Below are positions 1 to 7,865 of a DNA stretch of 64,000 bases, in pieces. Under the pieces are notes generated by a model. It saw nothing but the letters and a program-made list of their open reading frames with translations. It was not told the DNA's origin and searched no databases. The translations under genes and the position numbers were made by a program. The DNA is from Robiginitalea aurantiaca (GTDB lineage Bacteria > Bacteroidota > Bacteroidia > Flavobacteriales > Flavobacteriaceae), in the NCBI RefSeq assembly GCF_030380815.1, contig NZ_JAUDUY010000003.1, positions 434,001 through 498,000 on the forward strand, read 5' to 3'. Within the stretch, counting starts at the first letter, position 1. Each line of letters begins with the position of its first letter.

Positions 1-2
1 GG

Positions 3-92
3 TCCGGAATGGCAATGGAGGTTCCAGGTACAGTTTCTCATACCGAAATCAATTCTTTCCGGAAAGAAATAGTCCGGAATCTCTATAAGTGA
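3..92 (+). CDS. C-terminal end of an unidentified protein (partial, runs off left edge)
   Basis: A reading frame open from the window edge encodes about 29 residues with a plausible protein-like composition, ending in RNLYK and a TGA stop 29 bases before the next gene. It may be the tail of an upstream gene on the same strand. Nothing in it identifies a family. One other forward frame is also open for a shorter distance, so this is only a tentative call. Confidence 0.3.
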   Translation, partial: SGMAMEVPGTVSHTEINSFRKEIVRNLYK

Positions 93-121
93 TATTGATT
101 AACAACTGAAAATAAATTACA

Positions 122-1579
122 ATGAGAAAATTAAGTATCACAGCTTCCTTACTCCTTGGGTTGCTTTTTTTGGTTGCATCCTGTAATGATGCCAGAAAGG
201 ACAAAACAGAAAGTTCCATTTCCGAACTATCCCATGAAGAGATAGTCGATATCACTGCAGAGGCCTATGTATATGGGTTTCCCATGGTGGTGAATTACAA
301 GACCTTGTATAACTATACTTTAAATACGGAATCACCGGAGTACAAAGGCCCGATCAATCAAAAAAGTTGTGTCGCCCGCCTGTTTACCCCAGACGATAAA
401 GCTGTTGTAACCCCGAATTCCGACACGCCTTATTGCATGTTTTGGATGGATCTTCGCGACGAGCCCCAGGTTATTTCCGTCCCTGAAATGGAACCGGAAA
501 GGTTTTACCATTTTCAACTCGTCGATTTATACACGCATAACTTCGCCTACATAGGTACTTTAACCAATGATAATAAGGAAGGAAATTATCTGATTGCCAG
601 ACAAGGATGGGAAGGTGATAAACCCGAGGGCATCACGGACATCATCTATTGCGAGACAGACTTGTTCTTTGTGGTGGTTCGCACTCAGCTTATGGGTCCG
701 GATGACCTTGAAAATGTGAAAGCCATCCAGGATGCCTATACCGTGCAAAGTATGAACGAATTTTTAGGCCGGGAACCTATGGTTACCGACAGAGATGAAG
801 CGTTTTTGGTTTGGAAGGATGGCGATGAGTTTACAACCGCTTCATTTAACTACTTAAACTTCATGCTGAACCTGACCGCTCCGGTTGAAAGTGAAGTAGC
901 ATTGAGAAACGACATGGCCAAACTGGGTATTGGGACTCAGGAAGGTTTTGACCTCAATCGCTTTGATGAAGAAACGCAGAAAGCCATAGAAGAAGGCGTA
1001 GCTAAGGGTCTGCAGGAGATAAAAGATTTTACTGCCGCCATCACAACAGATCCTCTGGCAAGTGCCAAAATATTTGGCACCCGTGAGTTTTTAACCACAA
1101 GTGCAAAAGAAAATTTTAAGCTCGACAAGCTTTATTTACTTCGGGCTACGGCTGCTGAGAGGGGACTTTATGGCAACACAGGTTCAGAAGCCATTTATCC
1201 AACGTATTTGCTGGATGAATCCGCTGAACCGTTCAACGCGGCCAATAATAGATATACCCTGACTTTTGAAAAAGACGGGTTGCCCCCTGTGAATGCTTTT
1301 TGGTCGCTGAGTATGTATGACGGACAGACGCAGTTGTTTATTGATAATCCGTTGGAGAGGTACTTACTCAACTCCAGTTCCCTGGATGAATTTGTGTATG
1401 GAGAAGATGGTTCGTTAACCCTTTATGTTCAAAAAGATTCACCGGGCAAAGCGTTAGAAAGCAATTGGCTGCCCGCACCGGATGGACCTTTTTACTGTGT
1501 GATGCGCCTCTATGGTCCTAAAGAAGAAGCGCTCTCCGGGGAGTGGGTTAATCCACCGCTGGTTAAGACTAATGAATAA
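122..1579 (+). CDS. DUF1254/DUF1214 domain lipoprotein
   Basis: A 485-residue protein starting with a lipoprotein signal peptide: a basic MRK, a hydrophobic stretch, and a lipobox ending VASC with Cys21. It should therefore be lipid-anchored outside the inner membrane. The segment from about residue 45 to 180 (AYVYGFPMVV, TPNSDTPYC) has the look of DUF1254. The C-terminal 120 residues (NAFWSLSMYD, NWLPAP, MRLYGP) match DUF1214. Proteins with this two-domain layout are widespread in bacteria, and their biochemical role is not established. The gene stands alone: the next gene on the strand starts 187 bases later. The start was chosen because it gives a complete signal peptide. The domain call is from recognisable motifs; no function is claimed. 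Confidence 0.88.
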   Translation: MRKLSITASLLLGLLFLVASCNDARKDKTESSISELSHEEIVDITAEAYVYGFPMVVNYKTLYNYTLNTESPEYKGPINQKSCVARLFTPDDKAVVTPNSDTPYCMFWMDLRDEPQVISVPEMEPERFYHFQLVDLYTHNFAYIGTLTNDNKEGNYLIARQGWEGDKPEGITDIIYCETDLFFVVVRTQLMGPDDLENVKAIQDAYTVQSMNEFLGREPMVTDRDEAFLVWKDGDEFTTASFNYLNFMLNLTAPVESEVALRNDMAKLGIGTQEGFDLNRFDEETQKAIEEGVAKGLQEIKDFTAAITTDPLASAKIFGTREFLTTSAKENFKLDKLYLLRATAAERGLYGNTGSEAIYPTYLLDESAEPFNAANNRYTLTFEKDGLPPVNAFWSLSMYDGQTQLFIDNPLERYLLNSSSLDEFVYGEDGSLTLYVQKDSPGKALESNWLPAPDGPFYCVMRLYGPKEEALSGEWVNPPLVKTNE

Positions 1580-1766
1580 TTGCTTGGGTAACGAAATCTC
1601 AATGGTTGTGTGAGAAAATTGTAAAAAGATCGTGCCACTGCGTGGCCGTGCAAAATGTCAATAATGAGTCAGCTCTCATGCAGGGAGGAGTACCTGACTT
1701 TTAATGAGGATGGCTCTTTAGGCCTTTGGGATTGGATCAGCAGATATTGTAATTAAAATATACTAT

Positions 1767-3359
1767 ATGCCTTTCGCACGCTTAAATATTCGGAGTTTGC
1801 AAAGAACACAATGGATTATTGGGTTAATCATAGGGTTTTTTGGCCAGCAGCTTTACCCACAGTATGTTTCCGGTAGTTTGCCCTATTTCTCCAATCAGCA
1901 GATTTCGGAATTAAGCATAGGTACTGTCGGAGTAGAGGCGCTGGTGGCACACGATTTATCCAATGTCATTCTGGATAATCATGGATTTCTGGACAGCGAA
2001 GACTCTAACCCGATGGCTATTACATCTTCCGTTTTGTACACTGGTAACAATCCACTGGGATACCAGACCGGAAACCTAAACACCGCAAATTTGAAATGGT
2101 ACCAAACGGACACCGGAATCTCCCTGATCGTATCCGGTGGGTTCTTTACCATGGCGGCAATTACTTATAAGGATAACGGAACCTTTAGTCGCGTCAAGGT
2201 TAGGGATGAAATCAACAGGTATCTGCCCAATTATGAAAATACCATAGACGATTACACCCAGTATATTCCATATGCCGCAACCTATGCCCTGGATGCCTTT
2301 GGCGTGAAAAGCCGGCATAAACTGCTTCGCAAAACGACTACAATGGCTACCGCCCTGGCCCTCAACGGAATTGTGGTGCACACGATGAAAGGCCTCATCG
2401 ATGAAGAGCGACCCGATGGAACAGCCAATAACTCCTTCCCGTCCGGGCATACTACGACCGCCTTTATGGGCGCGCATATTTTTCATAAAGAATACAGACA
2501 TCTCAGCCCCTATTACAGCGTTGGTGCCTATTCCTTGGCCACTTTTACAGGTATGTTCCGTCAATTGAACAACCGACACTGGATATCAGATGTGATGATG
2601 GGTGCCGGCCTGGGTATTTCCCTGACAGAACTTGCCTATTTTATCAATGGTGAAATTTACAAGGAGAAAGGGATCAATCCTATTCCCGAACCCAGCGACA
2701 AGATAATCAATGAACGACGTCCTTCCTTTATAAGTTCGACCCTTGGCTTTGCCAGTCTTACGAAGGCTTTTGACAATCCGCAATCGGGTGTCCGTGCGGA
2801 CCGCGGGTATGTACTGTCGGCAGAAGGGGCTTATTTCTTCAACCCTTATATTGGTCTGGGGGCGACAATCCAGGGACAGAGTTTTCCGATTCAGTTCAGT
2901 TCGGAAGCCCTGGATGCCATTCGGGATCAGGGCTATGAGCCAGTCTTCCAGGCGCTGGGCAGCACCAACCTCATGGTGGGACCGTATTTCCAGTATGGTT
3001 TCGGAAAACATATCATCGGCGGTAAGTGGGTGGCCGGAAGTTTGAGCGGATCCGACACCAAATTAAACCTGCGCGAAATTGACGTTGAGGTTGTCGACCC
3101 CGATTTTGAACTTCTTTATTCGGAGTATTTTCCGGAAACGACCTTTGCCTGGTCCACAGGATTCTACTACAAATACCGTATTGGGAAAATAACTGCCCTG
3201 GGGATTTATGGGCATTATACAGATTCAGATCTGAAATTCACCCAATTACTTCTGGCAGATCTTGAAAGTGTAGAACCCGTGTACGTGGAAGGGGAGCCAA
3301 TCATAAAGAAATTCAACTCCTGGTCTGCAGGCCTAAGCCTGAGCGTCCTTCTGTGGTAG
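1767..3359 (+). CDS. PAP2-family phosphatase with C-terminal barrel-like domain
   Basis: A 530-residue exported protein with an N-terminal hydrophobic signal segment (about residues 14-30). The three signature blocks of type 2 phosphatidic acid phosphatases are all present between about residues 205 and 275: K-x6-RP (KGLIDEERP), PSGH (NSFPSGHTTT) and R-x5-H-x3-D (RQLNNRHWISDV). The active site therefore looks intact, and lipid phosphate or pyrophosphate hydrolysis is likely. After it come about 220 residues rich in alternating aromatic and polar residues, ending in LSVLLW. This resembles an outer-membrane beta-barrel with an aromatic C-terminus. The fusion places the phosphatase on the periplasmic side. 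The barrel assignment is inference from composition. Confidence 0.85.
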   Translation: MPFARLNIRSLQRTQWIIGLIIGFFGQQLYPQYVSGSLPYFSNQQISELSIGTVGVEALVAHDLSNVILDNHGFLDSEDSNPMAITSSVLYTGNNPLGYQTGNLNTANLKWYQTDTGISLIVSGGFFTMAAITYKDNGTFSRVKVRDEINRYLPNYENTIDDYTQYIPYAATYALDAFGVKSRHKLLRKTTTMATALALNGIVVHTMKGLIDEERPDGTANNSFPSGHTTTAFMGAHIFHKEYRHLSPYYSVGAYSLATFTGMFRQLNNRHWISDVMMGAGLGISLTELAYFINGEIYKEKGINPIPEPSDKIINERRPSFISSTLGFASLTKAFDNPQSGVRADRGYVLSAEGAYFFNPYIGLGATIQGQSFPIQFSSEALDAIRDQGYEPVFQALGSTNLMVGPYFQYGFGKHIIGGKWVAGSLSGSDTKLNLREIDVEVVDPDFELLYSEYFPETTFAWSTGFYYKYRIGKITALGIYGHYTDSDLKFTQLLLADLESVEPVYVEGEPIIKKFNSWSAGLSLSVLLW

Positions 3360-3389
3360 GACTTAACGGTTGTTTTGCTGCTATTTAGC

Positions 3390-4442
3390 TCAATTCGTGG
3401 GTACCGTGACTACCGGCATTTGGTTGGAGGGATTGCTCTCCGCAAGGTTCAATAGCAATTGCAAAAAGGAAAAGTTCCTTTTGCTGAGCCTGTCATCGGA
3501 ATGGATGTAAAACCAATAGCCTTGCTGAAGAACTGAAATAAAAGCGTCTTCAGGCTCTTTATCTGAAAATTGGATATTGATGGCCGGAAATTCCACCCTT
3601 TTATCGGTATAGAAACCTTCGACCGTCCTGCCTTTAGCCACATGTTCCTGGGGAACGTCAAACTGCCAGGCCAGATTCAGCATGATTTCCCATATGGAGC
3701 CACTCAAAACAGTGAATTCTGAATCACTTCGCTGAACCTTACCGTAGGCGATCTTATATTCAGAAAGCCCGGGATCCAGCCCCAATAAATCTCTGAATGC
3801 GGCCACGTCCTTTTTATGCGCAATAGGATAATCCTCACGAATAAATACCAAATCAACTTCCCCCCGACGGACCCCAAGGACTCCGGCTCCGCTCAACTTT
3901 TCCCATAGATCGACCACATGGAGAAATTCAGCATCGGCTTCCCGGCGCGCGGAAGGTCTGGCCACATCGTCTTTCAGATCATTGATCGAAAAAATTGCCA
4001 GACTAAATACCAGGTCAATAGGCCAGCCTGCCTGAATCATATTGATCAGCGTGCCCGGGGGTATCGGCAGCAGAAGGTTTGTCGAAAATTCCTTTCCGCT
4101 TATAGGTACATAGGTAATGGTAGGGGTATTCGACCAGGCCAGATTTCCGCTTGCAATGGCGGAGTTCGCACCTGTTGGAATTGCATTGTTAAGACCGGCC
4201 TGGGCACCTACGCTTCCAGCGCGGGTATATTGGTTGATTACGGAGTTTACCTTTAAAAATACCGGCGGCTCATTATATCTGAGGCGGACCAGGTTCATCA
4301 GTAATTGTTCATTAGACGCCTGACTGATGGAGGTATTGAAGTTAAATTGGTCTGCCGGCAAGGTATTCGGACCTACCGAACGGCATGAAAGGGATAAAAC
4401 CCCAATAAAAAGGATTAAGAATTTGCTCGAGGTGCGCATCAT
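3390..4442 (-). CDS. conserved lipoprotein of unknown function
   Basis: A 350-residue protein with a lipoprotein signal (FIGVLSLSCRS). After the lipidated Cys come conserved-looking blocks: SNEQLLMNLVRLRYNEPPVFL, then PTITYVPISGKEF, then a LLLPIPPGTLINMIQAGWP segment. I recognise this pattern from a family of bacterial surface or periplasmic lipoproteins that has no assigned function. The gene converges on the PAP2 gene with only 30 bases between the stop codons. Two ATG codons stand next to each other at the start (MM), so the start is uncertain by one codon. No catalytic motif is evident. Confidence 0.8.
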   Translation of the reverse strand: MMRTSSKFLILFIGVLSLSCRSVGPNTLPADQFNFNTSISQASNEQLLMNLVRLRYNEPPVFLKVNSVINQYTRAGSVGAQAGLNNAIPTGANSAIASGNLAWSNTPTITYVPISGKEFSTNLLLPIPPGTLINMIQAGWPIDLVFSLAIFSINDLKDDVARPSARREADAEFLHVVDLWEKLSGAGVLGVRRGEVDLVFIREDYPIAHKKDVAAFRDLLGLDPGLSEYKIAYGKVQRSDSEFTVLSGSIWEIMLNLAWQFDVPQEHVAKGRTVEGFYTDKRVEFPAINIQFSDKEPEDAFISVLQQGYWFYIHSDDRLSKRNFSFLQLLLNLAESNPSNQMPVVTVPTN

Positions 4443-4565
4443 GGCCCGTTTTATCGTAGCTATAAGATACGAAATTCCGATCTCTCGTGTCGGGTTTTCC
4501 GAATGATTATTTGCAAGGTTTTTGTTCTGAAATATGGATAATTCGGTTCTGGCCGTAAATTCTTC

Positions 4566-4862
4566 TTAGAACTTCATACCTCGGCAGGAGTTGCCTTTCT
4601 CATACAATTCCGGAGTCCATACGGCAATGGCATACTGATCTGCCTGCATGGCTATGGTTCCCCTGCTGACTCCGCATTTCCTGGTGAGTCCGACTTTAAG
4701 AGCAAACGCTCCGGATTTATCGCAAAACCTACTGGCCTGCATGAGTGCGTTTATCCTTTTTGTCGGGATCTTTCTGCGATCCGAAGGGATTACATTACGT
4801 TCAGGACGGTCCCAGGCGAATTCCAGAGCCTCCGCCTTTGGACTAAATGCTGAAGGCGTCAT
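4566..4862 (-). pseudogene. C-terminal remnant of a glutaminase
   Basis: The 98-codon frame reads like the last 85 residues of a GlsA/YbaS-type glutaminase. It contains KRINALMQ, then SGAFALKVGL, then KCGVSRGTI where intact enzymes have KSGVGGGI, then YAIAVWTPEL, and ends GNSCRGMKF. The serine nucleophile region and the whole N-terminal two thirds are absent. Several normally invariant glycines are replaced, so the piece is probably non-functional and decaying. Its ATG overlaps the stop of the globin gene (ATGA), so it could still be translated by coupling. The identification rests on recalled family motifs, and an alignment would settle it. Confidence 0.72.
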
Positions 4863-5233
4863 GCAGTCTGAATATTGTGCATCATTAATCTGGCGATATT
4901 TTCTGCTCTTACCTTTGCTTCTGTCGCTTTTTCGCCCGTAAAAAGTTTGTCCACGGTCTCAGTAAATAGACGTAGCCACATTGAAAATTCAGTGTTGGTA
5001 ATGGCCGTGAGTTTACTCAAGGCTATGTGCTTTTGCATGGGGTTACCCGAATAACTGTATTCTCCCAGTAGTATGCTTCCCCAAAAAGAATACATCCTTG
5101 GAAGGTGGGTTTCCCAGTTTATCTTGGCTACATCCTTAAAAATATAGCCCAGTTCGGGGTTGCTTCTTACTTTCTCGTAGAAAGTATCCACCAGTAATTC
5201 AATGTCCTTTCGGCTTGTGATGTCTGACTTCAT
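4859..5233 (-). CDS. group III truncated hemoglobin
   Basis: A 124-residue globin of the trHbIII (group P/III) class. The B-helix FY pair is in LVDTFYEKVRSNPEL. The E-region block NWETHLPRMYSFWGSILLG follows. The proximal histidine is in GNPMQKHIAL, and the conserved WLRLFTETVDKLF helix precedes a C-terminal basic helix. Family members bind heme and are linked to oxygen or nitric-oxide chemistry, but physiological roles are mostly unproven. The protein has no signal peptide and should be cytoplasmic. The stop overlaps the start of the glutaminase remnant. A perfect 13-bp palindrome lies about 30 bases upstream of the start. Confidence 0.9.
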   Translation of the reverse strand: MKSDITSRKDIELLVDTFYEKVRSNPELGYIFKDVAKINWETHLPRMYSFWGSILLGEYSYSGNPMQKHIALSKLTAITNTEFSMWLRLFTETVDKLFTGEKATEAKVRAENIARLMMHNIQTA

Positions 5234-5262
5234 TTGCGGGTTTCCATTTCCATCTTATGATG

Positions 5263-5275
5263 CCCTTTATAAGGG
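5263..5275. promoter_or_regulatory. palindrome upstream of the globin gene
   Basis: CCCTTTATAAGGG is a perfect 13-base palindrome about the central T, 30 bases upstream of the globin ATG. It is placed where a repressor or activator could act. No regulator is assigned; only the symmetry is seen. Confidence 0.35.
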
Positions 5276-5336
5276 ATCAGGGATGCAAGGACCTATTGCT
5301 TACACACCTTGTGGTACTATTGTCGTCTCTAATAGG

Positions 5337-6104
5337 TCATTGGATATTGGTCTCGATAAGCGCTAGGGTATCTTCTAAATAGTTTTGAAAGATGCGGTAA
5401 GAATTAATGACATACATATAATTAAGCGCATTATTATAAACCTGATTTTCAAATTCAACCGTTCTTATGGTTTGAGTATAGTCCAGGTTGAAACTGGATT
5501 TAGAAATCGCCTTTAGATCGAGATCTTTTTCAAAGAAGGAAGGAACAGACATATTCCTCAATCGAACCTTTTCCGTCAAGGAGGGAATGAAAACACCGAA
5601 TAAATAGTCCCTGTAAATTACGATATCATCTTCCGTATCCGTGAAATAATAGGGCCAATTGGAAATCTGTTTTCTCAACGCCGGATCACTTATCATATGA
5701 AGAGAACCGGTGTTGAATATCTCATTGATGGATCCGGTAATAAAGTCGAAAGACTGGGTTTTGTTAATGACATTGTCGACCAGGCGCTCAACCTCTTCTG
5801 AATCCAATGCACTGCTGTCCTTAATAATCTCGAGTAAGCTGACAGAAGCCTCATACGCTTCTTTAAAACTATTATAGGCCTTATCGAGGTTTTCAATATT
5901 ATTTTTAAAATCTATTCGGAGGTTTTTCAGAACGGCTTGTTCCTTCACCTTTTCAATTCTGTGATTGTTCCAGTTGTTCACCTGAAGGGCGAGCAATATC
6001 CCTATCATCACAAGTATGATTTCCCCGACTGCATATTTAAGATACCTTCCTGTATTCCCTCCTGAAAGTAATTTTTGTCGGATTTGTCTGAAGAATTTGA
6101 TCAT
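5337..6104 (-). CDS. DUF6090 family membrane protein (copy 1)
   Basis: A protein of about 255 residues from the MIKFF start. An in-frame upstream ATG adds eight residues, but the MIKFF start is shared by all five copies in this window. The N-terminal 45 residues are the family hallmark: a basic helix (FFRQIRQKLL), TGRYLKYAVGEI, one transmembrane helix (ILVMIGILLALQV) and NNWN. The remaining ~200 residues are charged and helical and differ from copy to copy. The function of the family is unknown. This copy has I-L-V-M-I-G-I-L-L-A in the helix and lies outside the best-preserved part of the repeat array, although weak arm-like sequences flank it. Confidence 0.85.
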   Translation of the reverse strand: MIKFFRQIRQKLLSGGNTGRYLKYAVGEIILVMIGILLALQVNNWNNHRIEKVKEQAVLKNLRIDFKNNIENLDKAYNSFKEAYEASVSLLEIIKDSSALDSEEVERLVDNVINKTQSFDFITGSINEIFNTGSLHMISDPALRKQISNWPYYFTDTEDDIVIYRDYLFGVFIPSLTEKVRLRNMSVPSFFEKDLDLKAISKSSFNLDYTQTIRTVEFENQVYNNALNYMYVINSYRIFQNYLEDTLALIETNIQ

Positions 6105-6270
6105 ATGCTGTGTTTTATGAGCCGGCACTCAAAACAAACCTGAAGACAATTATTTCCGGAATTGATAACGCTTCAAGTTATGAATTTTCTACGGGTTAGG
6201 GGAGTGCAGCAAAAGGGCATACCGAAATAGCTCCTGATTCAATGCAATCGGTAAAAGGCATCATCAGATC

Positions 6271-6525
6271 TTATTTGGACCAGTAGGTGAACCACATAAT
6301 CCAGAGCGCAAAAAAGAGTAAGGGACAGAAAATTGAATTCCCGAGAAATATGAGTCCAATTGGTTTTTTGAGGTAATAAAATAAGAGTCCCAGGAGCAAG
6401 TTAACTGCAAATAAAATTGGAACCACCCTGAAAATAGCTATGCCGGACGCTGTTCCGGGTTGAACCATGGAGAACCATAAGACCATGAGTGCAAACTCAA
6501 TGATGAATAGAAAAATAATGACCAA
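6271..6525 (-). CDS. small integral membrane protein
   Basis: An 84-residue, strongly hydrophobic protein with three likely membrane helices (about residues 1-18, 27-50 and 55-80) and little else. There is no ATG before residue 14, so the start is taken as the TTG that opens the frame at VIIFLF. It lies 66 bases downstream of the TetR gene on the same strand and could be co-transcribed with it. No family is recognised. The hydrophobicity pattern makes a real gene more likely than not. Confidence 0.55.
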   Translation of the reverse strand: MVIIFLFIIEFALMVLWFSMVQPGTASGIAIFRVVPILFAVNLLLGLLFYYLKKPIGLIFLGNSIFCPLLFFALWIMWFTYWSK

Positions 6526-6591
6526 TGATAATCCCTTACGTCTGATGATGTCAAAAGTATGAACAACGGTTATACCCTGCTGGAACGGGCT

Positions 6592-7188
6592 TTATTTCTT
6601 TTTGGAATGAAAGTAACCTTTAAGAATTAATTCCATGCCCCATCGTAGTAATTTATGTGATTCTTCATTACTCAATCCGGAAACATCTTTTGTAACTATT
6701 AGGGGTTCTATGCCCATCAATATGGTTAGCAGATGCATTAAATCATTTTTTTCCCTGTCGGCAAAGCTTGTTTTATCAAATGCCAGTTGCAAGGTTTTTT
6801 TACGTCTTGCGCCTCTTTTTATTTCAGATGGGTTGGAAACGATCACAAAACTTAGATATTTACGAAAGGCATTCTCATTTTCCGTGGCGTGTGTATTAAA
6901 GTAGTCTTGAATTCCAAGAATCATCTCTTCGAGATTCTTGCCTTCAAGTTCTTTAATAATGCCTTCCGGACTTAGCGTTTTTATATCCAGGCTGGCTTCG
7001 GCAGCAAGTACTTCCACATTGGAATAATAGCGATAGATAGTAGCCCTTGAAAGCCCTGTTTTATTGGCTACATCCTGGAGGCCAAACGCCATTCCTTTAT
7101 TTATAAAGTACTGTGCGCCTTTTAATATTTTATCTCTTGTTTCCTGCTTTTGGTTTGTCCTTCCTGTGTTGATATAATCATCGTTCAT
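6592..7188 (-). CDS. TetR/AcrR-family transcriptional regulator
   Basis: A 198-residue regulator. The N-terminal helix-turn-helix spans about residues 18-65 (TRDKILKGAQYFINKG, then LSRATIYRYYSNVEVL), with the usual TetR core YRYY. The C-terminal all-helical domain would bind an unknown ligand and mediate dimerisation. It is transcribed divergently from the cupin gene. Two near-identical 16-bp dyads in the shared 72-base gap, one touching its own start codon, suggest that it represses both itself and the cupin gene. No SD sequence is seen. A GATATTTG box close to the ATG suggests a very short or absent leader. Confidence 0.9.
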   Translation of the reverse strand: MNDDYINTGRTNQKQETRDKILKGAQYFINKGMAFGLQDVANKTGLSRATIYRYYSNVEVLAAEASLDIKTLSPEGIIKELEGKNLEEMILGIQDYFNTHATENENAFRKYLSFVIVSNPSEIKRGARRKKTLQLAFDKTSFADREKNDLMHLLTILMGIEPLIVTKDVSGLSNEESHKLLRWGMELILKGYFHSKKK

Positions 7189-7203
7189 AAGACAAATATC
7201 TCA
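7188..7203. promoter_or_regulatory. probable TetR operator 1
   Basis: TAAGACAAATATCTCA is an imperfect dyad abutting the TetR start codon. It matches operator 2 at 13 of 16 positions, giving the shared form TRAGACAAAWRTCTYA. Two such copies in one short divergent gap are unlikely by chance. Confidence 0.65.
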
Positions 7204-7210
7204 TAAGTTT

Positions 7211-7240
7211 TTGATAATTCAAAAGAAGGATTTATGTTTG
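7211..7240 (+). promoter_or_regulatory. promoter of the cupin gene
   Basis: TTG at 7211-7213, a 19-bp spacer and TATGTTTG at 7233-7240 fit the Bacteroidota sigma-A consensus (TTG, about 19-20 bp, TAnnTTTG). The expected transcription start falls at about 7246-7248, inside operator 2. This also argues against the ATG at 7234 being the cupin start, because that ATG is part of the -7 box. Confidence 0.7.
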
Positions 7241-7256
7241 TGAGACAAAAGTCTTA
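7241..7256. promoter_or_regulatory. probable TetR operator 2
   Basis: TGAGACAAAAGTCTTA directly follows the -7 box of the cupin promoter and would cover its transcription start, so a bound repressor would block initiation. Confidence 0.65.
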
Positions 7257-7260
7257 TAAA

Positions 7261-7695
7261 ATGGAAAAAAATAATTCAAAATGGGTGCTGGGACATCAGG
7301 TTACGTCTTACGAAACTTCCGGAGATTATGATTTAATGTTGGCGGTCACCCCTCCCCATGTTCAGGGTCCGCCTCCACATTTACACAATTCATTCAAAGA
7401 GTCCTTTCTGATTATAGAAGGAGAGATGGAATTTTTTGTCGATGGAGAAATCATGAAGATCGGGGCAGGGGAGTCGGTTGACATTCCTCCGAAGACGTTA
7501 CATACTTTTGGGAACAAAAGTGATTCGCCCTGTAAATGGGTCAATATCCATAGCCCGAAGGGATTTAGCGCGTTTTTTGAGCAAATGGGTATTCCGGCGG
7601 AACTTGAAGACGCACAAGAGAAGTCTATCGCTCCTGAAATTATTCAAAAAGTAATGGAAACTGCGGAGGCGTTTGATATGATTATCAAAGTTTAG
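7261..7695 (+). CDS. cupin-domain protein
   Basis: A 144-residue single-domain cupin. Motif 1 is PHLHNSFKESFLIIEG (His-x-His-x4-Glu-x6-Gly) and motif 2 is AGESVDIPPKTLHTFGN (Gly-x5-Pro, then His, then Asn). The 3-His/1-Glu metal site is therefore complete. Such small cupins can be isomerases, dioxygenases or sensors, and the substrate cannot be read here. The start is taken at MEKNNSK, not nine codons earlier, because the earlier ATG overlaps the promoter. The gene is probably controlled by the divergent TetR protein. It is the last plus-strand gene before the minus-strand array. Confidence 0.85.
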   Translation: MEKNNSKWVLGHQVTSYETSGDYDLMLAVTPPHVQGPPPHLHNSFKESFLIIEGEMEFFVDGEIMKIGAGESVDIPPKTLHTFGNKSDSPCKWVNIHSPKGFSAFFEQMGIPAELEDAQEKSIAPEIIQKVMETAEAFDMIIKV

Positions 7696-7828
7696 GAGTA
7701 CATCACTTTTTATAGCCAGGGTTCAAAGGGTGCTAAAAAGTGCTGGCAACCTGAAATTATCAGGATAAAATTAGGGCAGCTACCTTGTTCATAGTATTAT
7801 TTAGAAACACTAGGGTTTCATTATTGGT

Positions 7829-7862
7829 TGGCGTTTGGCGTTAATGGAGCGTTGTTGTCCTT
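7829..7862. repeat. array element, degenerate right arm
   Basis: The segment contains GCGTTGTTGTCCTTTTGTTA, resembling the right-arm tail GTTGTnCTTTCGTTAT found at 17661 and 24013, and touches the stop codon of the next gene. No convincing left arm was found, so this may mark the worn left boundary of the array. Confidence 0.4.
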
Positions 7863-7865
7863 TTG

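Noticed and set aside
2076-3011. Two long minus-strand frames (167 and 141 codons) opposite the PAP2 gene
   Set aside because: They lie antisense to a gene with intact catalytic motifs and show no protein-like pattern.
4648-4941. 97-codon plus-strand frame across the glutaminase remnant and globin end
   Set aside because: It is antisense to two recognisable genes and its translation resembles no protein family.
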